Source: Apteryx mantelli
Taxonomy: Eukaryota; Chordata; Aves; Apterygiformes; Apterygidae
Reading direction: 5' to 3'
NCBI RefSeq assembly: GCF_036417845.1
Contig: NC_089980.1
Span: forward strand, 133,202,516-133,266,515
DNA: 64,000 bases
The position numbers and the translations under genes are program-made. Every line of letters starts with the position of its first letter. The stretch's first letter is position 1. Positions 1 to 9,312 of the stretch are shown piece by piece. The notes beneath the pieces were generated by a model. The model worked only from the letters and a program-made list of their open reading frames with translations, did not search any database and had not been told where the DNA came from.

Positions 1-546
1 GTGGTTTTGGGTTTTGGTTTTTTTTTTTAAACATGCTGTTTAATGACCCAGTGAGAACCCCGGCTTCTTGGACAATTATTGTTGTGTTCCTGCTAGCTTT
101 AGTATCTCCTTCCACTTATTTTGTTTCTCAAGATGTGTATAATACCATTAAGTGTTGTGTCTTGCAATCTTCAATTTACACTCCCCATATGTATTTTATA
201 TTCAAAAAGTTTAAGCCATATGCCAGTGGAAGCTTGAGACACAGAGGCTGCATAACTCACCTAAGATCACTCTTAAAGTATACCTCAGGCTATGAAGTTG
301 AACACAGTCAAGTGGACTATTCCTCAAGCCAAAGGAATATCCCCCATCTCTTCCTCATCTGTTCAAACACCCCAGGTTCAGGCTGAGGATGCTTTTGGAA
401 ACTGCTGTCTTTGAGACCTTCCCAAAGAGGCACAGTACAAGGCCTCTAATCACTAAGCCAGGACCATCCTACAGACCGCTGGAATAAAAACAAAACTGTT
501 TACCAATGCAAGCCACCAAGAGCACAAACGAGGAAGACACACTTAC
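1..546 (-). other. ENPP4 intron (partial)
   Basis: Starts with the GTAAGTG donor at 546 on the minus strand and runs off the left edge. Opens with a T/G-rich tract at about 1-30. No further ENPP4 exon is visible here; the expected GDHGYDN coding segment is absent. Confidence 0.75.
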
Positions 547-717
547 ATTTTGAAAGTGACTCATTTTGCACAATTGTCCAGCCTTCATCTGCAACCAGAA
601 TTATGGGTTGAATTCTTTTATTATGACGGTAATGAAATCTGTCAGGAATTTCTTCTTTGAGATACACTTTCATGTGATCATTGCAGCTTTTCAGTAAGTT
701 ATATACATATGTTTTGT
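547..717 (-). CDS. ENPP4: ENPP4 second coding exon (internal, partial gene)
   Basis: Internal exon of 171 nt on the minus strand, encoding about residues 274-330 of ENPP4. It is read from a TTTTTTCTTGACAG acceptor to an AAAAT|GTAAGT donor. Joining it to the 1673-2492 exon rebuilds codon 274 as Asn and gives an N-K-T glycosylation sequon followed by VYN, where human ENPP4 (from memory) has INRTEVYN. It contains the family motif [13 protein letters not shown], which lies shortly before the last metal-binding His. It leaves one base of the next codon (T), compatible with the Leu that opens the LGDHGYDN segment. That segment, with the final metal-binding His, the transmembrane helix and the short tail, is not in this window and must lie to the left. 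Assignment is very firm; exact edges rest on splice consensus only. Confidence 0.93.
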
Positions 718-1672
718 CTGTCAAGAAAAAATCGTATGTGAAATAGCCGGGAATTATGTCCTGTTTACTGCAATTATCTATCATTAAACTTTAAATCCAG
801 TCTTTTCAGAACAATGATTTTTTGAAAGGTGTGTAGAAAAGGATTTTTTCCATGTCCCTGATGAAATGCTATACATATCAAGGTAGATTTCACAATTTGT
901 TCCCCTTTTAAACAGCAGATTCATGGCTCTGGTCTAGGACCTACAATTCAAGTTACTCCTTGGACTTTGGCAGGGCAGAAGGGGGTAGGAGAGGGACCAA
1001 AATTCAAGCAGGGAAATCAAGAGAAAGTAATCATACACAGAAGTAATCAGTATTTTATCCAAATCAGTGAAAGTTATTTTAAATTTTGTTCTCTGTAGAT
1101 CATTTTGTTCACTATAATCGCTTCAGTCTGGCCATACTTAGGGAAACTCTGAGAAGACCAACAGGGTCATGATTTAAGACATACCTGTTAGTACCTACCC
1201 TAACATACAAAACCTGAAGTTTCATTCACAGAAGCAAAAGTGGTAAAGCAATCAAAATTGGTTTTAGATTTTTTTTTTTCTTAACTTGGAAGTTTAGACA
1301 ATGACATTTTTAATTCTGAATAAACCCAAGTGTTTATTTCATGCTCATCGTGAATTACAACTGTATAACTGAATGACTGAGCAACAGAAGAGCATGCATA
1401 TGATGTGCCTACTGATTTATCAATAAGCTATACCAGGACCACCTTTAGCACCCATAGCAATTTGATAGGAAATGCACCGATTACCAAAAGACAGACATTT
1501 CTAAATACAGACATTCTTTCTTTACCTTATTCATTACATCAAAGTTGTGCAATAGGAACTAGACTGGTTTTGCAAAAGATGTGAACAAACTACCTGTGTA
1601 CTTTTTAAGTAATAAGATAAACAAGATTTAATTCTCAATGTATGACTTAAAAAAAAATAAAAAAATACGTAC
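718..1672 (-). other. ENPP4 intron between the two coding exons
   Basis: AT-rich intron bounded by GTACGT at 1672 and CAG at 718-720, read on the minus strand. I see nothing else in it. Confidence 0.85.
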
Positions 1673-2492
1673 TCTGTCTTGGCAGCACTGCAGCAACTGG
1701 ACTCTTGTCTATGAGAGTATAGTTATTGCGACCAATGCAGCCATCCAGTATAATCAGCTTCTGTGCAGAACATGGGGCCATTCCATGATCGCTTGTTATT
1801 ATGACGTTAATAGTGTCCCACAAACCTAATGCCTTCAATTTATTAGTAAGGAAACCAATATGATTATCCACTTGTTCTAATACTTTGCGCATGTTCTCAG
1901 TATCATCTGGTCCATATTTATGCCCGCTTACATCTGGTTCTTCCCAGTATAACGTAGCAAAACTGACCGGTGGGTTGGAGTTGTTCAGCCACATAACAAT
2001 TTTCTCCACTCTCTCCTCAAATGTTACTGAGAAATTATACTTCATAAAGAAGTGAGGGGTTGTATTGTGAATTTTCACATCAGTACCAGGCCACATGGCA
2101 GCAGCACTTGTTCTGTTTCCCTGCTGATTTGTTACCCAAATTGGAACTGCCTCATTCCACCAGAAGGGATCTGAATCATTGAACTGTGAGAATGTTTTTC
2201 GGGCATCTGCATCGTACATGTCATTAGCCACAATGCCATGGCTTTCTTCATACAAGCCTGTCACTATGCTATAATGGTTTGGAAAAGTCTTTGTGATAAA
2301 AGTATTTGTAACCTGTCTGACAAGCACGCCGTCCTCAATGAACTCCTGGAGATGGGGAAGTTTATAGGTTTTCAAGTAATCAGCCCTGAAGCCATCAAAG
2401 GACACTAGGAGTAACCTGGATAGTGGATTACCAGTAGAGTTACCACAACAGGCAACTATTCCAGAAAAAAATAATGTTAACATCAAATTCAT
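1673..2492 (-). CDS. ENPP4: ENPP4 first coding exon: signal peptide and most of the phosphodiesterase domain
   Basis: Encodes residues 1-273 of ectonucleotide pyrophosphatase/phosphodiesterase 4. Known family role: a type I membrane, zinc-dependent ectoenzyme that hydrolyses dinucleoside polyphosphates such as Ap3A; in humans it sits on vascular endothelium and promotes platelet aggregation. Visible here: a hydrophobic signal peptide (residues 1-17), SFDGFRADYL with metal ligand Asp33, TKTFPNHYS with nucleophile Thr69, Asn90 in GIVAND, Asp187 and His191 in EEPDVSGHKYG, and Asp235-His236 in TSDHGM. All catalytic positions expected in this exon are intact. Several N-glycosylation sequons are present. 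The start is the ATG at 2492 with A at -3, which aligns with the human start; the upstream in-frame GTG is not used. The donor is CAGA|GTACGT. I prefer ENPP4 over ENPP5 because of motifs such as GLYEESHGIVAN and SNPPVSFATLYWEEPD. CLIC5 next door supports this. Confidence 0.96.
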
Positions 2493-2534
2493 TGTTGACA
2501 CTTCAAAGTATTCCCAGCAGCTAATCTGATGTAC
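2493..2534 (-). other. ENPP4: ENPP4 5' UTR part of the first coding exon
   Basis: Between the ATG at 2492 and a minus-strand acceptor (AAAATTTTCAG|GTACATC) at 2535-2537. The acceptor implies that a non-coding exon lies farther right, most likely in the CpG island near 5 kb. Confidence 0.6.
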
Positions 2535-5000
2535 CTGAAAATTTTAAAAAGATAGGACATGTAATACAAAGTAAGTCATACTGGTTCCAGTATAACTAGT
2601 TATACATTATGCATATCTTCCCAAGACATGTACCACAAAATAGCTAGCCCGAAAAACAACCAAAGTCAATAACAAACAAAGGCAATGAGATTTTTTTTCA
2701 TTCAAGACTCTAAATGAAAAAAAAAATTCTTTTTTAAAGTAATTATTTCATGGTTTTATCTGTTTTATTACAATTCTACAGTTAAAAAAAGTGACCAGTA
2801 TTTGTCTCATGTTCAAACATATGTACCCAAACAACTCTGGCTCCACTTTCAAGAGTCCTGCGCACCCCAGAATGCCATCAGAGTTCAGACCAGAAATCTG
2901 TTTGCTGCCGTAGTTATCATTTTCCTTTTTCACCCTACCTTTCCTTTTACACAGTTTCCATCATCTTAAGCTGCTAAAAGACTTTCCAGGCTTTCAACAT
3001 TCCTATTTATTCACTGCTTGCTCTATACATGGATTTGCCAGGAGTAATTTGTGCAACAGTTCAGGAGGAAATAGAAGTACATCTGCTCTAACTGTATTAA
3101 AACATGTTCTTTACACCTCATTTTTTAAAAAAGAAATTAGTAACCACTGTTACTAATGTTATGAGGCAAGTATTTCTTTTTTAATCAAGGAACTCATGAC
3201 CATTACAAATACAAGATATGATTTACACGGTTATCGTTTTTGATTATAAACTAACCAACAGCAGAAAGGACATGCCTGAGCTTACTATGTGTGACAGGAC
3301 CACACTCTGCTCAGAAGATCTAGAATTACTCTATAAACCTTTAAGAAAGAGGAACCAAAGCTTCAGGTTTCACAAAAACTTTTGCGATATTGTTAGACAG
3401 CATATTTACTTCTACAGAAAAGCCGCATTTCAGCAAATTTCTTCTGTCTCTCATTGGCTCAAACTAAGTTGATTTTGGGAAGAAATGCAAATACCTTCCT
3501 AACTAACTTCCTAATATCTTCTGGCCTATTTCAAGCCTGTCCCCCAAATCACTGAGCTCTTGAAACCAAGAGCGGTAACACTTTGCATCAAAAGTGTAAA
3601 TAGCTTTAATGTTAGCCAAAGTTTTAGCAGTGAGAGGAAGCCCAAGCATGGGAAATTATTGCCCTGTTCTCTCCCCAAAAGTTAAAAGTTCCTCAAAAGA
3701 TACAAATGCTGGAAGAAAATGTTATCATAAATAGCACTAGGATATCTCCTAATACAGAGGATTTGGAATACAGCCCCCTTAAAAAAAAAAAAAAAAAAAA
3801 AACACACACACCACACCCTAAAGCCAAAAAACAAGATGAGCAATACAGTAGAGAATCACCAATTTAAAGTTGTTAGGTGCTTTATTAAAGCAAAACAAAA
3901 CACCCCACACTTTTCATAGTGCAAAGATAAGAAAGCAATGCAACTGTGGTATGTAACACACATTTAAGATCCTCAAATACCTCGTTTAGGCATTACAGAG
4001 GCATCAGGTTAGAACTGTCTCCACGATCCGAAATTGTTTGCGGGAGGGGGGCGGCAGGGGCAGGAACCCAACCACCCATTTCAGCTGAAGCTTCTTCCCA
4101 GCTTTCACGGTAGATACCTAACTGTTTTCTTCTGTTGTTAGCGCAGGCTTTCAGCCCGCTATAGCGAATCCAATATGCTCCACCTATATCTAAGGTTTTT
4201 CTCCTGCAGTAGCTTCATGGGGGCAAAACCCATGCTACAGGCAAGGCATAAAACCAAAGCAGCAGCCTGGAAATACCCCAGAGACATTCATTAAGCACCC
4301 GATTCGCGTTGTTATTAGTATACAGTATTTCACGATTAACTACAGAAAGTTTCCAGCGTTGCAGCTGTATGCTCTCGAACACCGCCTTCACCTAGGCAGG
4401 CTCTCGAAGAGCACCTCGCCACCCCATCAGGAAAGGGGCTTTTCCAACCTTGGAGCTTGCGCCGAGACTCCGCACTGTGCCGCGGCGCGGAAGCGGTCAG
4501 GGCAGGCGCCGCGCGCGTCGCAGCGGCAACGCCGGTGCCTCCACGTCCGGAGGCGAGGGAAACCCGAAGGCCCTCGGCACGTTTCGGCCCCCGCATCCTC
4601 GCTGCGTGCAGCGCTCGGGACACGAGCCGGGGGAGCCGAGCGCAGCCCGGTCAGCGGCAGGCGGCGGCGGCCCCGGCGCGCCACGCCGAACCGGGCCGGG
4701 CCCGGAGCAGCCGCGTTTCCCGGCGAATTAAAGCGCGCGGAGGCGCGGCCGCCTCGGCGCTGTCGCAGCCCCCGATCCCGGCGGCGAGGCGCTGGCGGAG
4801 CCGCCCGGCCCGGCGCTGCGGGCGAGCCCCGGCTCGGGCGCCCGTATCCCCCCGCGGCCTCGGCTCTCCCCGCGCGACGCGGCCGAGCGGCGCCGCCGGA
4901 GACCCGCCGCTCCCCTCTCCCCCCTCCGCGGCCCCGGCTCCGGCGCGGCGGGACGGGGCACCGACGCGTCCCCGCGGCCTGGCCGGCCGGCTCGGCTCAC
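2535..5000 (-). other. ENPP4 first intron (predicted)
   Basis: Inferred intron linking the CpG-island non-coding exon to the coding exon. It holds an A run grading into CA repeats at about 3781-3815. It becomes GC-rich from about 4440. No conserved reading frame is seen. Confidence 0.5.
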
Positions 5001-5150
5001 CCCTTCCCGGGGAAGGCAGGCGGCAGCGCTGGAAGGTCACCGGCTCCCCGCGGCGCGGCTCCTCCTCGGGGCGGCAGAGCGGCGCCTGCGCGGCCCCGCG
5101 CGCGGCCCCAACTGCCATTAACGGCCGCGGCGCAACCGCAGCCCACCGGG
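5001..5150 (-). other. Candidate non-coding first exon of ENPP4
   Basis: On the minus strand a plausible donor, GGGAAGGG|GTGAGCCG, is at 5000-5001. The CCAAT boxes at 5215-5252 would sit about 65-100 bp upstream of a start site near 5150. The transcription start is a guess; only the donor and the CCAAT boxes are visible. Confidence 0.35.
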
Positions 5151-5214
5151 TGGGGGCGGGGGCCGGCGGAGGGGAAGGAGGCCTGCCGGCTGGCCGGGCC
5201 GCCGGGCGGGCGGT

Positions 5215-5220
5215 GATTGG
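5215..5220 (-). promoter_or_regulatory. CCAAT box (proximal)
   Basis: GATTGG on the plus strand, i.e. CCAATC toward ENPP4, inside the CpG island. Typical NF-Y site placement for a TATA-less CpG promoter. Confidence 0.6.
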
Positions 5221-5246
5221 TCGGAGCGCCCGCAGGCGGCGGCTGT

Positions 5247-5252
5247 GATTGG
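5247..5252 (-). promoter_or_regulatory. CCAAT box (distal)
   Basis: Second GATTGG (CCAATC on the minus strand), 32 bp from the first. Paired CCAAT boxes about three helical turns apart are a common NF-Y arrangement. Confidence 0.6.
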
Positions 5253-5254
5253 CT

Positions 5255-6015
5255 CTAAGGGAGCCGGGGGGGGGGTCGCGTAGTGAGTGGTGGGGGGAGT
5301 AAGGTGCAGGTGTGGGGGGGGGGGCGGGGGGAGATGAGGGGGGTTGTAGGAGCTCAGTGAAAAGGGAGGGGGAGGGGGCCTGAAGGGAGCAGGGTGTGAG
5401 GGGGCAGTGGGGAGCTATGGGGGGCTGTGGCAAGTGGGACTGTGAGGGGACTGAGGGTAGCAGGGTTAGGGGAGCTGTGAGGAGTAGAGCTATGCGCAGC
5501 TGTGGGGAACGGGGTTGGGGGGAGCTGTGGGGGGGAGTGGGATTGAGGGGAGCAGTGGGGGGGAGTGGGGCTGTGGGGAGCAGTGGGGAGAGGGGTTGGG
5601 AGCTGTGGGGGCAGTAGGGAGCGGGGCTGTGAGGAGCAGTGGGGAGTGGGGCTAAGGGGAGCTGTGGGGAGCAGGGCTGAGGGGAGTGGGGCTGAGGGGA
5701 GCTGTGGGGAGCAGGGTTGGGGAGGCTGAGGGGAGTGGGGCTGAGGGGAGCTGTGGGGGCCTGTGGGGATTGGGACTGAGGGAGCTGTGAGGAACAGGGC
5801 TGTGGGGAGCGGGGCTGAGGGGAGCTGTGGGGAGCAGGGCTGAGGGGAGCTGTGGGGGGCTGTGGGGAGCAGAGCTGAGGGGAGCAGGGCTGAGGGGAGT
5901 TGTGGGGAGCGGGGCTGAGGGGAGCTGTGGGGGGCTGTGGGGAGCAGAGCTGAGGGGAGCGGGGCTGAGGGGAGCTGTGTGGGTCTGTGGGGAGCGGGGC
6001 TGAGGGGACAGGCTA
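5255..6015 (+). repeat. G-rich minisatellite
   Basis: Degenerate tandem array built from GGGGAGCTGTGG, GGAGCAGGGCTGAG and similar units of about 12-26 bp. The right half (about 5800-6010) shows a higher-order period near 70 bp in which the same set of variants recurs. The plus strand is almost all G with some A/T, so many G-quadruplex runs are possible. The reverse strand reads as Pro/Ser/Leu-rich open frames, which are artefacts of the repeat. Confidence 0.9.
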
Positions 6016-6084
6016 GCAGTAGCAGGAGGGCCACAACAGGACACGGTGGCCCGGTCTTGGTGAGAAGCCTGTTAGCGCCCGGGC

Positions 6085-6123
6085 TGGGGTGTGGGTGCAG
6101 GTGTGGGTGCGGGTGTGGGTGGG
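6085..6123 (+). repeat. GGGTGT/GGGTGC short tandem repeat
   Basis: About six copies of a GTGTGGGTGC-like hexamer series, just beyond the minisatellite. Low-complexity DNA. Confidence 0.75.
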
Positions 6124-9100
6124 CTGGCCCGCGAGGCGGGCAGGGAGACCCGCTCTCGTCCAGGCCTGCCCATACGGGGTCAGAGCTGCCTGCTGGGGCT
6201 GCCGGCGTGCGCCCACGGCTTTGAAGGGCACCGTGGCAAGGCAGGGCAGGGCAGGGCGAGCTCGGGGACAGGTGCCGTGCCGGGAGTTCTCGTTTCCCCA
6301 GGATGCCGGTAACTGCCTCCTTTGCAGGTATCGCAGCAGTGCCAGGCCCGGCCTTCGCAAGGCAATGGTGGTTGTTCGCGTGACCTTCCCTCTTTGACTC
6401 CTGCTCCGTTTCACTCCCACAGCTCGGAAAGCTGCCTCTTCGTACCCTTTCCTATGTGTGGCCAACCTCTTTCTGCTCAGTTGTGACCACGCTGGTTTGA
6501 CCTACAACATAGAACATATGGAGGGTGTTGTGAAAGTGTTACTGAATGTAGGTGCTTCCAGTGCTGGTGTTAGGAAGGCTCTGAGTGGGTGTGGGCGCGT
6601 GAGATCGAAACGGGATGAAGTGTTGAGGTCTGTTTTGGGTCCTGATGTTTCTTTTGTGACTCAAGGCTGACAGTTCAGGTTCCCTCTGTCATCCTTTTTG
6701 TTATTAGAAGGGATTAGTGAGCCTACAAAACATGTTAAGTTGCTGATGCTGAGAAAGGATGAAGCCAACTCTGTTTCAATAGAGAAAATGTGTCCTTTAA
6801 TACTATATAGCAGAGATCATAACTCCCATTTTAAATTTCATCGTGAAAACTGAGAAAAAGACATGTACGTAGCTTCATTATTGACTTAAGTAGAGGATCT
6901 GGATTTCATTCCGTTTATCCTGCTAGTGTGTTTATTCTGAATGCTGCATAGATTTGAGCCCATTTCTTTTTAATGGTTTTTATGAGTGTATGAGGTTGGT
7001 GAGTTACGCTACCTGTGCGTATCAGTTGTGGAGAGTTTTCAAAGATGTGGGACAGCAGGCTATTGATTTACAGCTGCCATGAGAAAACTAGTGAATAAAG
7101 TGGAACACCTCTGATTCACCTTGGCTTATGGGATGTAGCAGGTGTGGCAAAGCAAAGGCTTGTAAAAGGGGGGAAAAAAAAACATTCCAGGTGAGCTAGA
7201 TTTCATGCAGCTCTTCAGATTTTATCTGTCAAGTTTGAGTCAAGTTCTTCTTTTTTTTTTTTCTTAGTTACACCAGTGCAGCTCTGTAAATATGTACATG
7301 ACCATTTATGACATGGAAAAGGGAAATGTCCTTTATAAGTTATCTTATTGTATTGTCTTCAAAATATTTAGTACACAGAGTGAGTTTAAGGTATAGGAAA
7401 TATATAATAGATGTAATCTTTTAGCCTGCTTGATTTAATATCACCTTTAACCGACTTTATGTGATTCGGATCTTGTTACCAACTTGATACAGATAAATTT
7501 TAAGCCTCAAAGATCTTTTTGCTAACCCAGTTTGGCAACACACTCACTCATCTGTTCAGTCCTAAAAGGTGTGATGAGTAATCTCTTTCTTGTTTACCGC
7601 ACATCTGTGTGCTTTGAAACCTGTTGATGGCAATAATGAGCTCAGCCTAATATAATTTGGCCAGTTTGACACATCATGAAGGCAGCATACTTGACCAACT
7701 CTGGACTTCTGAAATGTGCTAGCCAACACGTATAACTGAGATGTGCTAGCCAACACGTAAGTCTTGGATCCGCTTACGGTGTGTGCCTCTAAGAAATGCA
7801 TTAGTTGTATCTATACTTAAATTAACAGAAGAAAAATTGAGAACTGCAAAGGTGATTGCCTTTCATCACCGTAATCTCTCCCTGTGTTGTATTTCACCCT
7901 CAAATTTTTCTGTTTAAACTGCAGTACTTGTAAGCACTAGACTATACTAAATTTTGCCAGATGCTGTACAGATTTACTGCTGTAGTACAGTTGAACAGTT
8001 GCAGCTAGAAAACTATAATATAAATGTGTTTGTGTTGCTGGAATTTACTGAATGACAGGAAGTAAAGGATAGGCAACTACAAAATGTTCTCAGTGTTTGG
8101 CTAAGTTTAACAAAAGACTTAGTTTCCAGGCTGGAAACTGTACCCTCCTGTTGGTAGTGTTGAGGAGGGAAAACAACTCCTTTTTATTCAGATGGAAAAA
8201 AAAGACGCAGATGAGTAGTTCAAGTACCTGTCTCAAACACTTTCTTAAGAAAAGGGAGATCATTTTCAGTGCTTATAGCCAAGACTGCTGAAACTGAATA
8301 TTGAAAGAAAAACATTTTTTCTGTATTTTTTCCACCAGTTTTTCCTCAATTTTATGCATGTAGCAGAGGTCTCTGTGATCAGTTTTGCTAAGTAGTTTTT
8401 TAATCATTTACTGTACTTTGATACATATAGACTTTGATACATATATACTTGAGAAGAAGAAAAACATGAAAATATGGTTCATAAAACCATAAAAAGGAAG
8501 GTGTTGACTAATAGCTGTTTAAATTTATTAGACTTTCAGTTTTTAGTGCCCATTTAATCTGAAGAATAGGTTGTATATGGAGCTTGTAAACAGAAAGGAA
8601 TTTTAACCACACTGTTTCTCAAGCTGTCTATGGAGTGATATCCCTAGGGCTACATGACAGGGTGATACAGAGTATTATGGTGTTACTGTTCTCTATTTCA
8701 GTTACTAGAGTCTCTACTGTATAAAAGCTTGAAGCATGGTTTCTCCAGCTGGACTTTCTAAGGGTGCTTAGTTTCAGAGGTAAACAAGGATGTTGAAATG
8801 ATGCCAGATTTTAAAGGCAAACAAAACTGTTTTCCTTGGAGCAGTTGCTTTGGTAGAATAAAAAGTCAATATTTCTTAGGCTATCAGGTATTCTAATGGA
8901 ATTTCTAACTGCTGAGTTGGATAGCAAACCAAACAAAGTTTTATAAAAAGACCTTGGAAGACTACAAATAAAGGGCTTTGAAACATCCAAATCAGTAATA
9001 ATTGTGTAGGTCCTGCGGTAGGTAATGCAGGCTTTCAAATGTCCATATTGACAATGTACTATGACTCGTATTTTTAACAACTAAAAGCTGTTGATGTAAC

Positions 9101-9215
9101 AGTTGAGTGGCCCGTGCAAAACAATTTTGTATTGTTCGTCCAGTTCCCAGTGGAGAAATGTCTGTCTCATGCAGATCAAAGTCATTGGTGTGCTGACTTT
9201 GTGTCCTCTATGCAG
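6124..9215. other. Intergenic DNA between ENPP4 and CLIC5
   Basis: GC content falls from about 6400 onward to ordinary AT-rich DNA. Apart from the 19-bp direct repeat at 7714-7759, I see no feature with support. Confidence 0.6.
7714..7759 (+). repeat. Direct repeat, 19 bp, two copies
   Basis: ATGTGCTAGCCAACACGTA occurs at 7714-7732 and again, unchanged, at 7741-7759, with 8 bp between. Confidence 0.85.
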
Positions 9216-9312
9216 TGTCAGCAGCAAAGGAAAATCTGTCTGAAGATGAATCGTTGTTATTACGATGGAGTCCCGAATTCATGAGCCAGCCCCTCAAGAG
9301 CACAGAACCCAG
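9216..9312 (+). other. Exon-like segment of 97 nt, unassigned
   Basis: Bounded by a fair acceptor (TGTCCTCTATGCAG) and a good donor (CCCAG|GTCAGT). One frame is open through the segment and begins SAAKENLSEDESLLLRW; I do not recognise it. It lies on the CLIC5 strand upstream of the CLIC5B exon, so it could be a 5' non-coding exon of CLIC5B. Splice-like pairs occur by chance at this scale, so this stays tentative. Confidence 0.25.

Larger units (their letters stand above)
4440..5260. promoter_or_regulatory. CpG island, probable ENPP4 promoter region
   Basis: A sharply bounded region of very high GC and dense CpG in otherwise AT-rich DNA, with several GGGCGG/CCCGCC-type GC boxes. It lies upstream of the ENPP4 start on the minus strand and between ENPP4 and CLIC5B, as expected for a promoter. 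It could also fire toward CLIC5 (bidirectional), but no plus-strand first exon can be proven. Long reading frames here in several frames come from GC richness and are not genes. Confidence 0.8.

Noticed and set aside
1647..2501. ENPP5 as the identity of the minus-strand phosphodiesterase
   Set aside because: Motifs (GLYEESHGIVAN, SNPPVSFATLYWEEPD) fit ENPP4 rather than ENPP5 (GLFAENHGIVAN and GLLYWEDPD as I recall), and ENPP4 is the direct CLIC5 neighbour in human.
4336..5433. Several long overlapping open frames on both strands, Arg/Pro/Ala-rich
   Set aside because: They fall in the CpG island, where stop codons are rare. No domain is recognisable, and frames on both strands overlap.
5354..6044. 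Minus-strand open frames of 226 and 130 codons rich in Pro, Ser and Leu
   Set aside because: Translation of the G-rich minisatellite; periodic low-complexity sequence with no start context.
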